Assembly: GCA_022483465.1 (NCBI GenBank)
Contig: JAKVNF010000001.1
Span: forward strand, 1,550,001 to 1,614,000
Length of the DNA stretch: 64,000 nucleotides
Source: Lachnospiraceae bacterium
GTDB lineage: Bacteria; Bacillota; Clostridia; Lachnospirales; Lachnospiraceae
Direction of reading: 5' to 3'
Under the pieces are notes generated by a model. It saw only the letters and a program-made list of their open reading frames with translations. It made no database searches and was not told the origin of the DNA. This document shows positions 16,749 to 26,348 of the stretch, in pieces. The translations under genes and the position numbers were made by a program. Within the stretch, counting starts at the first letter, position 1, and every line of letters begins with the position of its first letter.

Positions 16749-18976
16749 TGGAAACCGAGATCCCTGTCCAGAGACTTCATAAGTACAACCTCCTGTACCA
16801 GTGTGGCGCTTTCAGTCCGAGCGACATCTCGAACATCTTTAGTGAGGTTATCGTGGATGACATCGTCAAGACGAACCGCATTGCAGCGCTGATAAAGGCA
16901 GCTGAAAAAGCAGCTGAAGATTATAAAGCGCTGCAAAAGGAAAATGAGGAACTCAAACAGAAGGAGCAGAATAAGGACGAGAACAACAAACTCGGACGTA
17001 GGAGAGCCTTTGGGGAAAAGGACGAGCAGCTCTCTGGGAAAGAACTCGAAACCGGGATTCCACAAGGCGGCAGCGAGGATGTGGAGACAGATCCGCTCAC
17101 CGAAGAGTCTGACGCTGATGGAGAGCAGGCCAAAGACACGACAGGGACAGAAGCACCTGCAGAGCCAGCCAATGCAGACGAAAATGGGAAAGACAGTGAC
17201 GGAAAAACTCAGGATGAGAATCCGTCCGGGAAAGGCGGAGCTGGCGAAAAAGACAGGAAACCCAGACGGAGCAGCCGTCCCCCGAGAAAACCGATACCCG
17301 ATGAATCAAAGGAAAAACAGAAGCGCAAGCCAGGCATCTGGGAGCGTGATACGCAGAATCTCCCGCACAGAATCAGCTATGATGTGGATGATCTGACTCC
17401 GGAAATGATCGAAAAAGCAAAGTCTTTATCTAAGCTGGGATTCGAAGCAAGAGAAAAACTCAGTATAGAGGAGGCTCATGTCGTCGTGCTGACGATCATG
17501 AAACCAATCATCGCATACTCAGAGGATGTCAGCAACGAAGAAAAATCCGATCCTGACAGTCATGAGGTGAATCGTACGCTATACCGGCCCTACAGCGAGG
17601 GATATATCATGCCGGGATCCCGGGCAACCCCGGAGATCGTCGCCTTCATGTACTACATGCTGACCAGTATGAGCATCCCGTACAAACGCATCGCTGCTCT
17701 GATCTGTCACATGGGCTATCCCATGAAAACGCAGAAAACGGTTTACTGGTGCAATACCTGTGCCGCAAGATATCTGCTTCCCGTCTTCGATTATCTCGTC
17801 AGCTTCATCATAGCGGGCAAGTACATTCAGATGGATGAAACCACCTGGAGATCCATCTATGATGCTGAGAAGCCGGGAGAAAAGTCCTATATCTGGCTGC
17901 TGATTACAAGTGAGCTGCGGGAAGGTCCCAAGGCTGCTGCATATTTCTTCAATCCCTCCAGGGCTGAGTCATTTCTGGATGGTCTGTTTGCAGACTTTCT
18001 TCCGGATAATGACGCGGATCGTTCGGATACCGCAGGCCAGACAACTCCGCTGGAACAGGAAACGGAGCCCGATCCTACGGCAGTGACAGGAAATGCATCT
18101 GTCGTATGCAAGAACGACAAGTATGCTGCATATCCGGAACTGGAGCGCAAGTCTGAAGGAAAGATCGTAGTCTCATTCTGCCTTGCGCATCTGAGAAGGC
18201 CGTTCTTTCTTGCCTGGTTTATTGTAAAGATGGCCTCAAAAGACCTCATGAAAACGGAGGAAGGCAGAAAACAGCTGGCACAGACCTGGGAATGGAAAAT
18301 CCTGCGCGAGATCAGCCTTGCCGAGAGCGAGGATACGAAGCTCAAGCGCCTGTCCGGAGAGGAGCGGGTTGCCGGAAGAATCAAAAACGTAAAGCCGCAC
18401 CTGGATCTGGCCTGGCAGTACATCTGTGAGTATGAGGAGGCCTATCAGGCCTCGCTGCATGGTACTTCCTCTGATCAATCAAAACGAGTAACGATGACCG
18501 CGACGATGCGCAGGGCGATGAACTACTTTGAGGACTGCAAGAAAGGCGGTCACATCGACAGCTTCCTCTACGATTCTAACGTACCTGCGGACAACACTTA
18601 CTGTGAAAGAAACATCCGTAGGATTGCTTTGCAAAGAAACAGCAGTCTCTTTTCTTATTCAGATGAAGGTGCCACCGACCGCATGATTGCGAACTCCATC
18701 GCAACAACAGCGGAATTGAATGATGCCGATCCGGAGTACTACTTCCGGTATCTCCTCATCGAGATACCCAAGCATCAGAGGCGGGGAGACAACCCAGATG
18801 AATATCTTCCAAAGATGATGTGCTGGTCCGAAGAATACAGGGCATACGAAGCGAAGCAGCGAGAAGCCACACAGGCCGGGAAAGGTATCAGTTTTCAATC
18901 TGAGACAGAACCCATCCTGGTAAATGGCCGGTGGATGCGAGATGGAAAGGTGGTCGGCCCATACCCGGCAGCATGA
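16748..18976 (+). CDS. tnpC: IS66-family DDE transposase TnpC
   Basis: A 742-residue transposase, larger than the usual 510-550 because of an N-terminal helical region and a long acidic, Lys/Pro-rich linker (about residues 75-200). The DDE domain includes IQMDETTW, VSFCLAHLRRPF and the C-terminal SNVPADNTYCERNIRRIALQRNSSLF segment with the catalytic Glu. A GTG three bases upstream is an alternative start. Intact, and near-identical to the gene at 38467-40695. Confidence 0.9.
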   Translation: METEIPVQRLHKYNLLYQCGAFSPSDISNIFSEVIVDDIVKTNRIAALIKAAEKAAEDYKALQKENEELKQKEQNKDENNKLGRRRAFGEKDEQLSGKELETGIPQGGSEDVETDPLTEESDADGEQAKDTTGTEAPAEPANADENGKDSDGKTQDENPSGKGGAGEKDRKPRRSSRPPRKPIPDESKEKQKRKPGIWERDTQNLPHRISYDVDDLTPEMIEKAKSLSKLGFEAREKLSIEEAHVVVLTIMKPIIAYSEDVSNEEKSDPDSHEVNRTLYRPYSEGYIMPGSRATPEIVAFMYYMLTSMSIPYKRIAALICHMGYPMKTQKTVYWCNTCAARYLLPVFDYLVSFIIAGKYIQMDETTWRSIYDAEKPGEKSYIWLLITSELREGPKAAAYFFNPSRAESFLDGLFADFLPDNDADRSDTAGQTTPLEQETEPDPTAVTGNASVVCKNDKYAAYPELERKSEGKIVVSFCLAHLRRPFFLAWFIVKMASKDLMKTEEGRKQLAQTWEWKILREISLAESEDTKLKRLSGEERVAGRIKNVKPHLDLAWQYICEYEEAYQASLHGTSSDQSKRVTMTATMRRAMNYFEDCKKGGHIDSFLYDSNVPADNTYCERNIRRIALQRNSSLFSYSDEGATDRMIANSIATTAELNDADPEYYFRYLLIEIPKHQRRGDNPDEYLPKMMCWSEEYRAYEAKQREATQAGKGISFQSETEPILVNGRWMRDGKVVGPYPAA

Positions 18977-19416
18977 TAACCTCCTGACAAACAGAATAAC
19001 CCGAGTAGCCGACGTCTGCCGAACAGGCAGGCATCGGCCACTTGCAGTTGCATAAGTGAAACTGCAGAATTGAACGTCCGGCATGGTATTGTTCCCACCC
19101 GGGGAATCGCCATGCCGGACTTTCTTGTGTCTGGATCCATCGCTTCAGGGTGACAGGAGACTGGGACCCGGATGCCCAACCTATCCAGGTACACGGAGAC
19201 GCCCATCACAACCGGCGTACCTGCAGGCCAGATCCGAACCTGCGCAGTTCATTCCCAGGGGATGCGTCGGCCGAAGGCAATACACCTGCAAAGAGATTCA
19301 CCTCCGCTGTCAACCGCGAATCTCTGAAGTATTTGCGGTTACAACTGGAACCCTCCCCCCCTTAATGGTAACGCCTCATGCAGGTTTTGTCAGCGTACGC
19401 TGGTTGTTATGCTTAC
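18977..19416 (+). other. Non-coding right end of IS66
   Basis: About 440 bp without a gene, present in both IS66 copies. It contains a long stem pairing GTCCGGCATGG (19077-19087) with CCATGCCGGAC (19111-19121), and shorter palindromes. It probably holds transposase-binding and termination sequences. Confidence 0.6.
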
Positions 19417-19603
19417 GCTTGTCTGTTTCCCACATGGCTACCGTTCCTTTTGATACGCCAAGATTATCTGCGAGCGTTACCTGCGTATAGCCGTTCTTTT
19501 TTCTCAGTTCTTTTAACCTTTCTCCTATCATAACGAATACCTCCTATGTGAGAATAATATCCTATTTGATGTGCTTTCGTCAACCATATTTTATTTATTT
19601 GTA

Positions 19604-19911
19604 GGCGTTAGTAAAGAACCGGGTTGATGGGTTCCATACCACAACCTCCATGGTGAACTCTCGACGCGATAATGTCCGATGAAGATATAGAATCCCCATT
19701 TGGAGCTCTTTTCTTCTCCGCATAATGCCTATCTTGTTATTTATAGTCACATACTCGGCAAGTGAGTGTATGTGTTTAGGCAATCTAGGTGATGCTTTGT
19801 TACATGATGCAACACAGCACGGATAGGAGTGTACCCAGCTCGAGCTCAAAGTGAGGTATTAGTGGTCTCATGCTAGGCGATCGCTTATCAACCCGTTTCT
19901 TAACTAACGCC
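19604..19911. mobile_element. 308-bp MITE, copy 2
   Basis: Same family as 8070-8377, in reverse orientation. The 8-bp duplication TATTTGTA flanks it and the empty site is at about 62669-62680 in copy 2. It sits between the XRE promoter and the excisionase promoter, about 20 bp upstream of the XRE -35 box, and increases the divergent spacing by 316 bp. Confidence 0.93.
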
Positions 19912-19949
19912 TATTTGTAAATATTTATATTGTTTTTGTGAGATACGTG

Positions 19950-19978
19950 TTGACATAGGTAACGCATTGTGATATTTT
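19950..19978 (+). promoter_or_regulatory. Excisionase promoter, copy 1
   Basis: TTGACA (19950-19955), 17 bp, TATTTT (19973-19978), 60 bp upstream of the xis start. The same sequence is at 62706-62734. It is the natural target of the divergently encoded XRE repressor. Confidence 0.7.
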
Positions 19979-20038
19979 CAAAATGTAAAATCTAACATAT
20001 AGTGAGATTTTAAGATCAACAGAAAGGAGGAACGGGAA

Positions 20039-20218
20039 ATGGAGAAAACCACCATCAGTGTTCAGGAGATGGCCGCTGAAATGGGAATCAGCCTGCCGAA
20101 AGCATACGCCCTCGTCAAGGAACCGGACTTTCCGACGATCCGTGTTGGCAATCGGATTCTGATCCCGGTAGAAGCGTTTCATGAGTGGCTTGTCGTTGCT
20201 TCCAATAAGAAGAAATGA
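20039..20218 (+). CDS. xis: Excisionase-type HTH protein, 59 aa
   Basis: A small DNA-binding protein with a winged or MerR-like helix-turn-helix: ISVQEMAAEMGISLPKAYALV, then the wing VGNRILIPVEAFHEWL. It matches the excisionase/helix_turn_helix_17 pattern. AAAGGAGG lies 8 bases upstream. It is the first gene of the plus-strand operon and probably directs the serine recombinase toward excision or activates replication genes. An identical gene is at 62795-62974. Confidence 0.85.
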   Translation: MEKTTISVQEMAAEMGISLPKAYALVKEPDFPTIRVGNRILIPVEAFHEWLVVASNKKK

Positions 20219-20255
20219 GTGCATCGAAGACGTCGGGGGAAAGGAGGAAAGGAAA

Positions 20256-22537
20256 ATGATGGAACCGATAACCATTGATGAGCTGAAGCAGAAACGGATC
20301 TGGGTCTGCTGGCATTATGAAAAAAGAAAAGATAAGCAGACAAAAGTTCCGATCACTGCATCCGGGATCCATACCGGCACGGACGACAGTCATTCCGGAG
20401 ACTGGATGACTTATCAGGAAGCCCGTGAAGCTGCCGGGAAGAACGGCTACGACGGAGTCGGCTTTGTAATCCCGAAAGGGTTCTTCTTCCTTGATGCCGA
20501 TGACAAGCAGCTTGACGATCCTTTCATCAAACTACTGCTGGAGCGCTTCCAGTCGTACACGGAATGGTCCGTGAGCGGAACCGGGATTCACATCTATGGC
20601 CAGTGCGATCTCAGCAAACTGCCTGTCGCGGAGACAAATGATGGAAAGCTGAAGATTGATACAGCCCATTATTATGTAAAGAATCCGAACAACCAGCTGG
20701 AACTTTATATCGGGGGACTCACAAACCGCTTTGCCGTATTCACTGGGAACGTGATTGCGGATAAGCCGCTTGCCGTCTGCACAGAGGCGCTTCTGACTAC
20801 ATTCAACAAGGACATGCGGAAAAAAGAGCCTGTCCGCTACAGTGAGAAACGCGATTCAGGTTCCGAGGAGGATTTTGACCTGATCTGCTCTCTACGGAAA
20901 CAGAAAAACGGCGAGAAATTCAAAAAGCTCTTTGACCTGGGTGACTTCAGCGATTATGGATCACAGTCAGAAGCGGATGCCGCACTCTGTGCGCTGATTG
21001 CTTTCCGAACCGGAAATGATCCGGAGCGCATCGATCGTATCTTCCGCGATTCTGCCCTGTATCGGCAGAAGTGGAAACGAGAGGATTACCGTACTGCCAC
21101 GATTCAATATGGAATAGATGCCTGTGGAGGACAGTTTCACCGCTCCGTAATGCCGCATGAAGACTTCATCCGGTTTGACGCAGACGGCATGGCATATGTT
21201 TCTACTCCCAAGCTGGTAAAGTACGTGCGGAAAAATCTCATCTATATTCTCGTCCGGGACAGCGGCAAACAGGGACTTCTGAAGTTTGTCTACAACGATG
21301 GCGTTTACCGTTTATATTCGAACGACATGTTTATGGGCGAAATCAAGAAATTTATTGCCGCCTATGATGAAGAGCTTGTCTGCATGAGAACTTTGAATGA
21401 GACGCTGGGACAGATCAACACAGATCTCAACTATGTCAGCCAGGATGAGCTGAATGCAGACGAGTCGATCATTAACTTCAAAAACGGGCTTCTTCGTGTA
21501 TCAGAAGACGATCTCGAACTGGAGCCTCACGATCCGGCAATCTACTCCACGATACAGATCCCTGCGAATGGACAGGAAAACCATCGCCAACGCCGGTATT
21601 TGACAAGTACATCAAAACGCTCACGGATAATGACCCGGGCGTAGAACAGCTCTTGTTAGAATTCATCGGCGCATGCCTGTCCAACGTGAAAGGCTGGCGA
21701 ATGAAGAAAGCCCTGTTTCTTGTTGGAAAAGGCGATACAGGAAAATCCCAGCTTAAAAGTCTTGTGGAACTTCTGCTCGGGAAAGGCAACTTCGCAAGTC
21801 TTGATCTGAGAGAAATCGAGGCAAGATTCGGTACGGGAGTGATTTATGGCACGAGACTTGCCGGAAGCTCAGATATGAGCTTTGTCACGGTGACGGAACT
21901 GAAAACCTTCAAGCTGCTCACCGGAGGCGATGAAGTACACGCTGAGTTCAAGGGGCAGCAGGGATTTACGTATCGATATAACGGCCTTCTCTGGTTCTGT
22001 ATGAATCGTCTCCCGCGCTTTGGAGGCGATGACGGACAGTGGGTATACGACCGCATCATGGTGGTCAAATGTCCGAATGTAGTTCCCAAGGAGAAACAGG
22101 ACAAGCATCTGCTCGACAAGATGTACGCCGAGCGTGATGGCATTGTCTACAAGGCAATTCTGGCCTTTCAGCAGGTGCTCAGGAACGGCTGCCGATTCTC
22201 GGAACCGGAAAGTGTCCGTAAAGCCCGGGAAGAATACATGGCGGATAACAATACGGTGATCAGCTTCTTTACCGAATGCATGTGCCGCAAGGAATCCGGC
22301 AAGGCCGCAGATGGATGCACCACGAACGCCATCTATGATGCCTACCGTTCATGGTGTGGGAACAACAATAACGGCTATGCCAAGACAGCGAAGGAATTCC
22401 GTGAAGCACTATCGTCGTACCTCGGAACTACCTACAAAGATATGACTGTTCATACAGAGCACGGCACCTGTTTCCGGGATTACACCCTGAACGAGGAGGC
22501 AATGGAGGACTATTCCGGTTTTCTCCGTTATGCATGA
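20256..22537 (+). pseudogene. Primase/helicase of the element, frameshifted
   Basis: The N-terminal part (20256-21644 frame) has a primase-like domain with RIWVCWHYEKRKDKQTKVP, GFFFLDADD and WSVSGTGIHIYG. The C-terminal part (to 22537 in another frame) is a D5/VirE-like superfamily 3 helicase with Walker A GKGDTGKSQ and YNGLLWFCMNRLPRFGGDDGQWVYDR. The frames change near 21563, within ATCCCTGCG: restoring one C would give IPCEWTGKPSPTPVFDKYIK. Most likely a 1-bp deletion; a sequencing error cannot be excluded. Copy 2 leaves the window before this point. Confidence 0.85.
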
Positions 22538-22771
22538 CCACAGTGTCATGCGGCACGTTGCCAGCGGCGCAAACGGCAGTTTAATTTCGGTGTTCTCTCC
22601 GTTGGGATTGTGCCAGACCGTAACCTGCGGCACACTCTGAGCAGAAATGCGGCATGATCCTGCCAGGTCTCTTACCAGTTCCGCGCCGGTGCCTGTTATT
22701 AAGGCGAGATACGGAAAAAGGCCGCAGAGAGATCCCCTCCTCACGGTCTTTTGATCTGTTCTTCTGCTTCT

Positions 22772-23584
22772 TCATCCGAGCTGCCGGTTATTTGCGGCGG
22801 CCATGATAACTTCAGCGTCGATGACCTTTTTATCCATCTGGGCGCCGATAGTCAGGGCATCCGTCATCAGCGTATCGATGACCCGGGGATTACCCTGCGA
22901 CAGGGAATGGACTGACGCCATAGCAGCATCGTCAATAATGGAATCGGCTCCTCCGGCGACATGGATCTTATGCCGCACATATGCCGGGATCTCATCTGCA
23001 GTGAGCCCCTTAAAGTCATAGTGAACAGTGATCCGCTGACGGATCGCTTCGTGGATGGGAAGAGAGAGCTTTATGTTCAGCTGGGATTCTCCCACAAGGA
23101 TGAGTGTGAAGCAGTTCAGGGAATCGTATCTGAAGTTCATGATCATCTTCAGATCGTTCAGGATCGAGGTGGAGAGCTCCTGCGCTTCATCTATCGCAAG
23201 GATCAGCGGCTGCCTCTTCTCTTTGTACAGGTAATAGATCTGCTCTTGGATCGCCTTGAACAACGCCGGTTTGCTGCCTTTCTGGCTGACGCCAAGGATG
23301 CCGCAGAACTCTTTATAGAAATCTGTGACGCCTACGGTGGACAGGCAGATGTAAGCCATGTGGTACAGGTTTGGGTTGAGTCCGGCGGCGAAGCAGCGCA
23401 GGACAAAGGTCTTGCCCATCCCGGGACGCGCGGTAAAAACGCCGATCCCACGCACGTCCTTGAGATAATTCAGGCGGCTAGTCATTTCTTTGAAATCCGA
23501 GGACTCGAAATGATCCCTTTCCTTCAGTGACTGCTTGTCGAACGGATTGCAGGTAAGCCCGTAGTACGCTGTAAAACTGCTCAT
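22772..23584 (-). CDS. ExeA/TniB-like AAA+ ATPase of the transposon
   Basis: A 270-residue ATPase with the ExeA-like N-terminus YYGLTCNPFDKQ, Walker A ARPGMGKTFVL near residue 53, Walker B LILAIDEAQEL near 127, and a sensor region VGESQL. It overlaps the DDE transposase gene by 4 bp. By analogy with MuB, TniB and IstB it probably selects target DNA and stimulates the transposase. Confidence 0.87.
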   Translation of the reverse strand: MSSFTAYYGLTCNPFDKQSLKERDHFESSDFKEMTSRLNYLKDVRGIGVFTARPGMGKTFVLRCFAAGLNPNLYHMAYICLSTVGVTDFYKEFCGILGVSQKGSKPALFKAIQEQIYYLYKEKRQPLILAIDEAQELSTSILNDLKMIMNFRYDSLNCFTLILVGESQLNIKLSLPIHEAIRQRITVHYDFKGLTADEIPAYVRHKIHVAGGADSIIDDAAMASVHSLSQGNPRVIDTLMTDALTIGAQMDKKVIDAEVIMAAANNRQLG

Positions 23585-24852
23585 GATGCATCTCCGATCT
23601 TCGCGTAGTCGATCGTGATGTTATCACGCTTCGTGTGGCAGTTCTCTACACGGTTGGTCTGACGGATCGGGAAGCGCTTTTTATCGTAAAGGATGAAGGC
23701 TGTGCTCATGTCGCTGGGCTGGAAGCGGATCTCAACGCTCTGCCCGATGAACTGCATGGGCACGTCGTAACTGACTTTATCGATGGAGACAGTGGCATCT
23801 TTCTTCACGCGTCGGTTGATCCGGTTGAGAAAACATTCATCCAGCCATTCCTGTGAGGCAGGAGCCTTGATCTGGTCCTTTGTCTTCAGGTACCGGTCCA
23901 TGGGCGTACAGCCGATCCCGGAATGGAAGGAAGTGTTATAAGAACGCATATATTCCCTGAGCATGCCGTTGAACTGCGCCAGGGAGTGGATGGACTCCAT
24001 ATCCAGCTTGTACAGCCAGGTCTCCTTGAGTGTTAACCAGCTGCGCTCGATCTTCGCTTTGGAGGCGCCGTCGCGTACTCTTGTGTGGAGCAGTACAACG
24101 CCGAGGCTGCCGCAGATGAGGGAAAGCTGTTCATTGGCATAGGAACAGCCGTTATCGACGTAGAGCTTTGAAGGGATGCCGTAGGCTGCGATGGCGTCTT
24201 TGAATACTTTCTGGAAGTTGGCGGCATTGTCACTGTAGAACAGTTCGCCGCCGACGAGGAGCCTCGAATGGTCATCGATGATCATGATGGCATAGACGCG
24301 GCGGACCTGCCCGTCCTCGGTGATGTGCGGCAGGTAACAGGTATCAGCCTGCCACATACGCCCGAAAGCGTCCTCCTCGAACTGTTTGCGGTCCCGTACG
24401 TTGGGATTTCTGGCCGACTTGAGATCGTTACGTCTGATGAAGCGCTGGACAGAGCAGACATTGACTTTTGAGGAGAGAAGACCGTTGCCAACAAGGTGGT
24501 GATAGATCTGTGTGGCGTTCAGCCTCGGAAACTTCTCCTTGACCTTGTAGATCTCCTCGATGGCCGCATCAGAGAGCGCTCTGGCAGAACCTTTGTCAGA
24601 ACGGGCCTGGGGCATCAGTGCATCATAACCACCACGTTTGTACATAGATGCCCACTTTTCAACGGTCTTGTAGCTGTATGTCACAGCAGTTCCGTCTGGA
24701 AGCTTCAGCGGTTTTTCCGTGATCCGTTTGTAATACTCCGTGGCACTGGCATCAGAATAAAGCCCCTGGATTACAGGAGCGATCAGTGCGAAACGGAACT
24801 GGGCAACAGCAGTAGCTTTTGCGAGTTCATCATTAGCATAAATATTATTCAT
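23581..24852 (-). CDS. DDE transposase with rve integrase core
   Basis: A 423-residue transposase. An N-terminal helix-turn-helix region (TYSYKTVEKWASMYKRGGYDALMP) is followed by the rve core: first Asp in MWQADTCYLP, second in LYVDNGCSY, and Glu in GASKAKIERSWLTLKETW. A C-terminal beta-barrel-like part follows (DKVSYDVPMQF). It matches the Mu/Tn552 transposase superfamily and is coupled to the ATPase gene. Confidence 0.88.
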   Translation of the reverse strand: MNNIYANDELAKATAVAQFRFALIAPVIQGLYSDASATEYYKRITEKPLKLPDGTAVTYSYKTVEKWASMYKRGGYDALMPQARSDKGSARALSDAAIEEIYKVKEKFPRLNATQIYHHLVGNGLLSSKVNVCSVQRFIRRNDLKSARNPNVRDRKQFEEDAFGRMWQADTCYLPHITEDGQVRRVYAIMIIDDHSRLLVGGELFYSDNAANFQKVFKDAIAAYGIPSKLYVDNGCSYANEQLSLICGSLGVVLLHTRVRDGASKAKIERSWLTLKETWLYKLDMESIHSLAQFNGMLREYMRSYNTSFHSGIGCTPMDRYLKTKDQIKAPASQEWLDECFLNRINRRVKKDATVSIDKVSYDVPMQFIGQSVEIRFQPSDMSTAFILYDKKRFPIRQTNRVENCHTKRDNITIDYAKIGDAS

Positions 24853-24957
24853 AGTACTCTTACCTCCTGATGGCTGTATCCTAAATCAGGCAGGAGGCCG
24901 GAACTATTCACACCTTATGGAATAAGAGCCATCAGCGGCGATAGAGGGTGTGGCCTG

Positions 24958-25533
24958 TCAGGAGTATGCCGGATTCCTGTGCAGCTGCAGGAATGAGGTA
25001 GCTGCCCTGAGAAAGAATGCGTGCAGGAAGGAAGAGAGATGCGGCTGATGATCGATGGATCTCAGAAAGTATGAGGGATCACTGTCCCGGCTGCGCAGGA
25101 GCCCCAGCCAGAGCTCTCGGTGTGCCAGAAAGACACGCTTCCACCGGTACAGGGTCGGCGCGGCGATGCAGAAGTCCCGACAGATCTGTGCTACGGTGCG
25201 GCTGTGGCGGAAATAGGCCTTCAGGACCGTGAGGATGAACCGCAGGGTGTACTGGGAGTAGGGAATGAGTGTGTCTTTCAGGAGAGCATGGGTATGCCCA
25301 CAGGTACATCTGACTCTGGGGACAGCGACCTGGAGTTCGTATATCTTTCCCCGATACACATCCACAACGTAGCGCTTGTAGCTGCCGTGGGGCTGATACA
25401 TGCCTCTGGCGCGGCAGGCCGGGCAGTTGACAAGCGAAAGGTCTGGGAGTTCATCTCCGGGGTATGTGAACAGAAGATCATCTGGCTCTGAGATCCTCTG
25501 GGTATTGCAAAGTAACGAAATTCTCCTTATCAT
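24958..25533 (-). CDS. DUF6431 protein
   Basis: A 191-residue protein with a zinc knuckle (CPACRARGMYQPHG), a second cysteine pair (RCTCGHTHAL) and a helix-turn-helix (TVAQICRDFCIAAPTLYRWKRVFLAH). It is the upstream gene of the transposon. The zinc-plus-HTH layout suggests DNA binding, possibly end recognition or regulation. A relative precedes istAB at 50490. Function not established. Confidence 0.82.
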   Translation of the reverse strand: MIRRISLLCNTQRISEPDDLLFTYPGDELPDLSLVNCPACRARGMYQPHGSYKRYVVDVYRGKIYELQVAVPRVRCTCGHTHALLKDTLIPYSQYTLRFILTVLKAYFRHSRTVAQICRDFCIAAPTLYRWKRVFLAHRELWLGLLRSRDSDPSYFLRSIDHQPHLSSFLHAFFLRAATSFLQLHRNPAYS

Positions 25534-25840
25534 AATGTTAGCTTTACGTATATGTGGGACGGTGGTGTGTTCACTGGCAAGGTGAGAGCCCGGCGGTTCG
25601 CATTGCGTACATAGTGCTTAAGGAGAAGACCGGCTGTCTGGGCGTGGATCTTCTCCTTTTTCTTATCCTTCTTTCGGGAGACTATCATAATCGGATTGTT
25701 AGAATAGTCAACAGTATACGAAAAAAGCATACCGCATAAGACAGCACGCTAGGATCATCATTTTTATGAACTTCAGAAATCAATCTGCCGCTATAGTGCG
25801 GTAGGTGGGGAGTTTAATTTGCTGCATGACAACCACAGTA
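25534..25840. other. Gene-free flank of the DUF6431 transposon
   Basis: No gene is evident. An AGGAGAAGA/TCTTCTCCT hairpin with trailing T lies at about 25620-25657 and may stop transcription entering the transposon. The right end of the transposon is somewhere in this stretch. Confidence 0.55.
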
Positions 25841-25930
25841 GTGTCAGTTCTGTCAGGAATCCTGACAGTGTCAGCTTTCAAAAAGTCAGTAATCATGCGG
25901 GTTTCAGAGCTTTTCTGACAGAACTGACAG
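25841..25930. repeat. CTGTCAG repeat block A (candidate origin)
   Basis: About 90 bp containing GTCAGTTCTGTCAGGAATCC and further CTGTCAG/CTGACAG words in both orientations. It shares its first 20 bp and the AGYCAGTAAYCATGCGG segment with block B at 26349, in direct orientation. Iteron-like arrays downstream of a replication helicase gene suggest an origin of replication. Confidence 0.6.
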
Positions 25931-25980
25931 TATTTCTTATACCGGCACAGAAAATCAAAAGTTCTGTGTGGAATGTGAAA

Positions 25981-26288
25981 GGCGTTAGTAAAGAACCGGG
26001 TTGACGGGTTCCATACCACAACCTCCATGGTGAACTCTCGACGCGATAATGTCTGATGAAGATATAGAATCCCCATTTGGAGCTCTTTTCTTCTCTGCAT
26101 AATGCCTATCTTGTTATTTATAGTCACATGCTCGGCAAGTGGGTGTATGCTTTTAGGCAATCTAGGTGATGCTTTGTTACATGATGCAACACAGCACGGA
26201 TAGGAGTGTACCCAGCTCGAGCTCAAAGTGAGGGATTAGTGGTCTCATGCTAGGCGATCGCTTATCAACCCGTTTCTTAACTAACGCC
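25981..26288. mobile_element. 308-bp MITE, copy 3
   Basis: Same family and length as 8070-8377, in reverse orientation. The flanks share AATGTGAAA. It separates the two CTGTCAG blocks. Confidence 0.9.
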
Positions 26289-26348
26289 AATGTGAAAAAT
26301 AACAAAAAGGGTGTAGGAAGTACGCTCTGTGGAAATGAAGTTCAGATT

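Larger units (their letters stand above)
12643..19416 (+). mobile_element. 6774-bp hybrid IS66-ended transposon with 8-bp target duplication
   Basis: The outer left end is GTAAGCGTAACAAC (12643) and the outer right end GTTGTTATGCTTAC (to 19416). Identical 8-bp copies of GCTTGTCT flank it (12635-12642 and 19417-19424), and the uninterrupted target is present at about 62493. Inside, left to right, are a diverged IS66 remnant, an EAL-domain fragment, an IS110 remnant and a complete IS66. The whole appears to have moved as a single unit. Confidence 0.85.
15231..19416 (+). mobile_element. Complete IS66-family element, 4186 bp
   Basis: Runs from GTAAGCGTAACAAC to GTTGTTATGCTTAC and carries tnpA, tnpB, a 125-codon orf and tnpC. 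The near-identical copy at 38028-42212 (4185 bp, own 8-bp duplication) defines its ends. The flanks here do not match each other (TTTTGGTC and GCTTGTCT); the right flank instead pairs with the outer remnant at 12643. Confidence 0.92.
12333..19531 (-). pseudogene. XRE-family repressor split by the 6.8-kb IS66 unit
   Basis: The N-terminal helix-turn-helix half (19417-19531, MIGERLKELRKKNGYTQVTL) and the C-terminal half (12333-12634) rejoin, using one copy of the duplication GCTTGTCT, into a 138-residue frame identical in length to the intact gene at 62187-62603. In its present state the DNA-binding domain is separated from the rest, so repressor function should be lost in this copy. It lies divergent to the excisionase gene, as expected for an element-maintenance repressor. 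Confidence 0.92.
22538..25780 (-). mobile_element. DUF6431 / DDE transposase / AAA ATPase transposon
   Basis: Three genes on one strand lie between the helicase gene and the repeat region. The termini are not resolved: the left flank (22538-22771) and right flank (25534-25780) are non-coding, and I find no clear inverted repeat or duplication by eye. The gene set resembles Tn552/IS21-like systems in which an ATPase selects the target for a DDE enzyme. Confidence 0.65.

Noticed and set aside
21540-21660. Programmed -1 frameshift in the primase/helicase gene
   Set aside because: No X-XXY-YYZ heptamer or clear stimulatory structure seen; a 1-bp deletion explains it more simply.
22409-22744. 111-codon minus-strand frame after the helicase gene
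   Set aside because: It overlaps the helicase C-terminus, has no ribosome site or known domain; could be part of the transposon end but unsupported.
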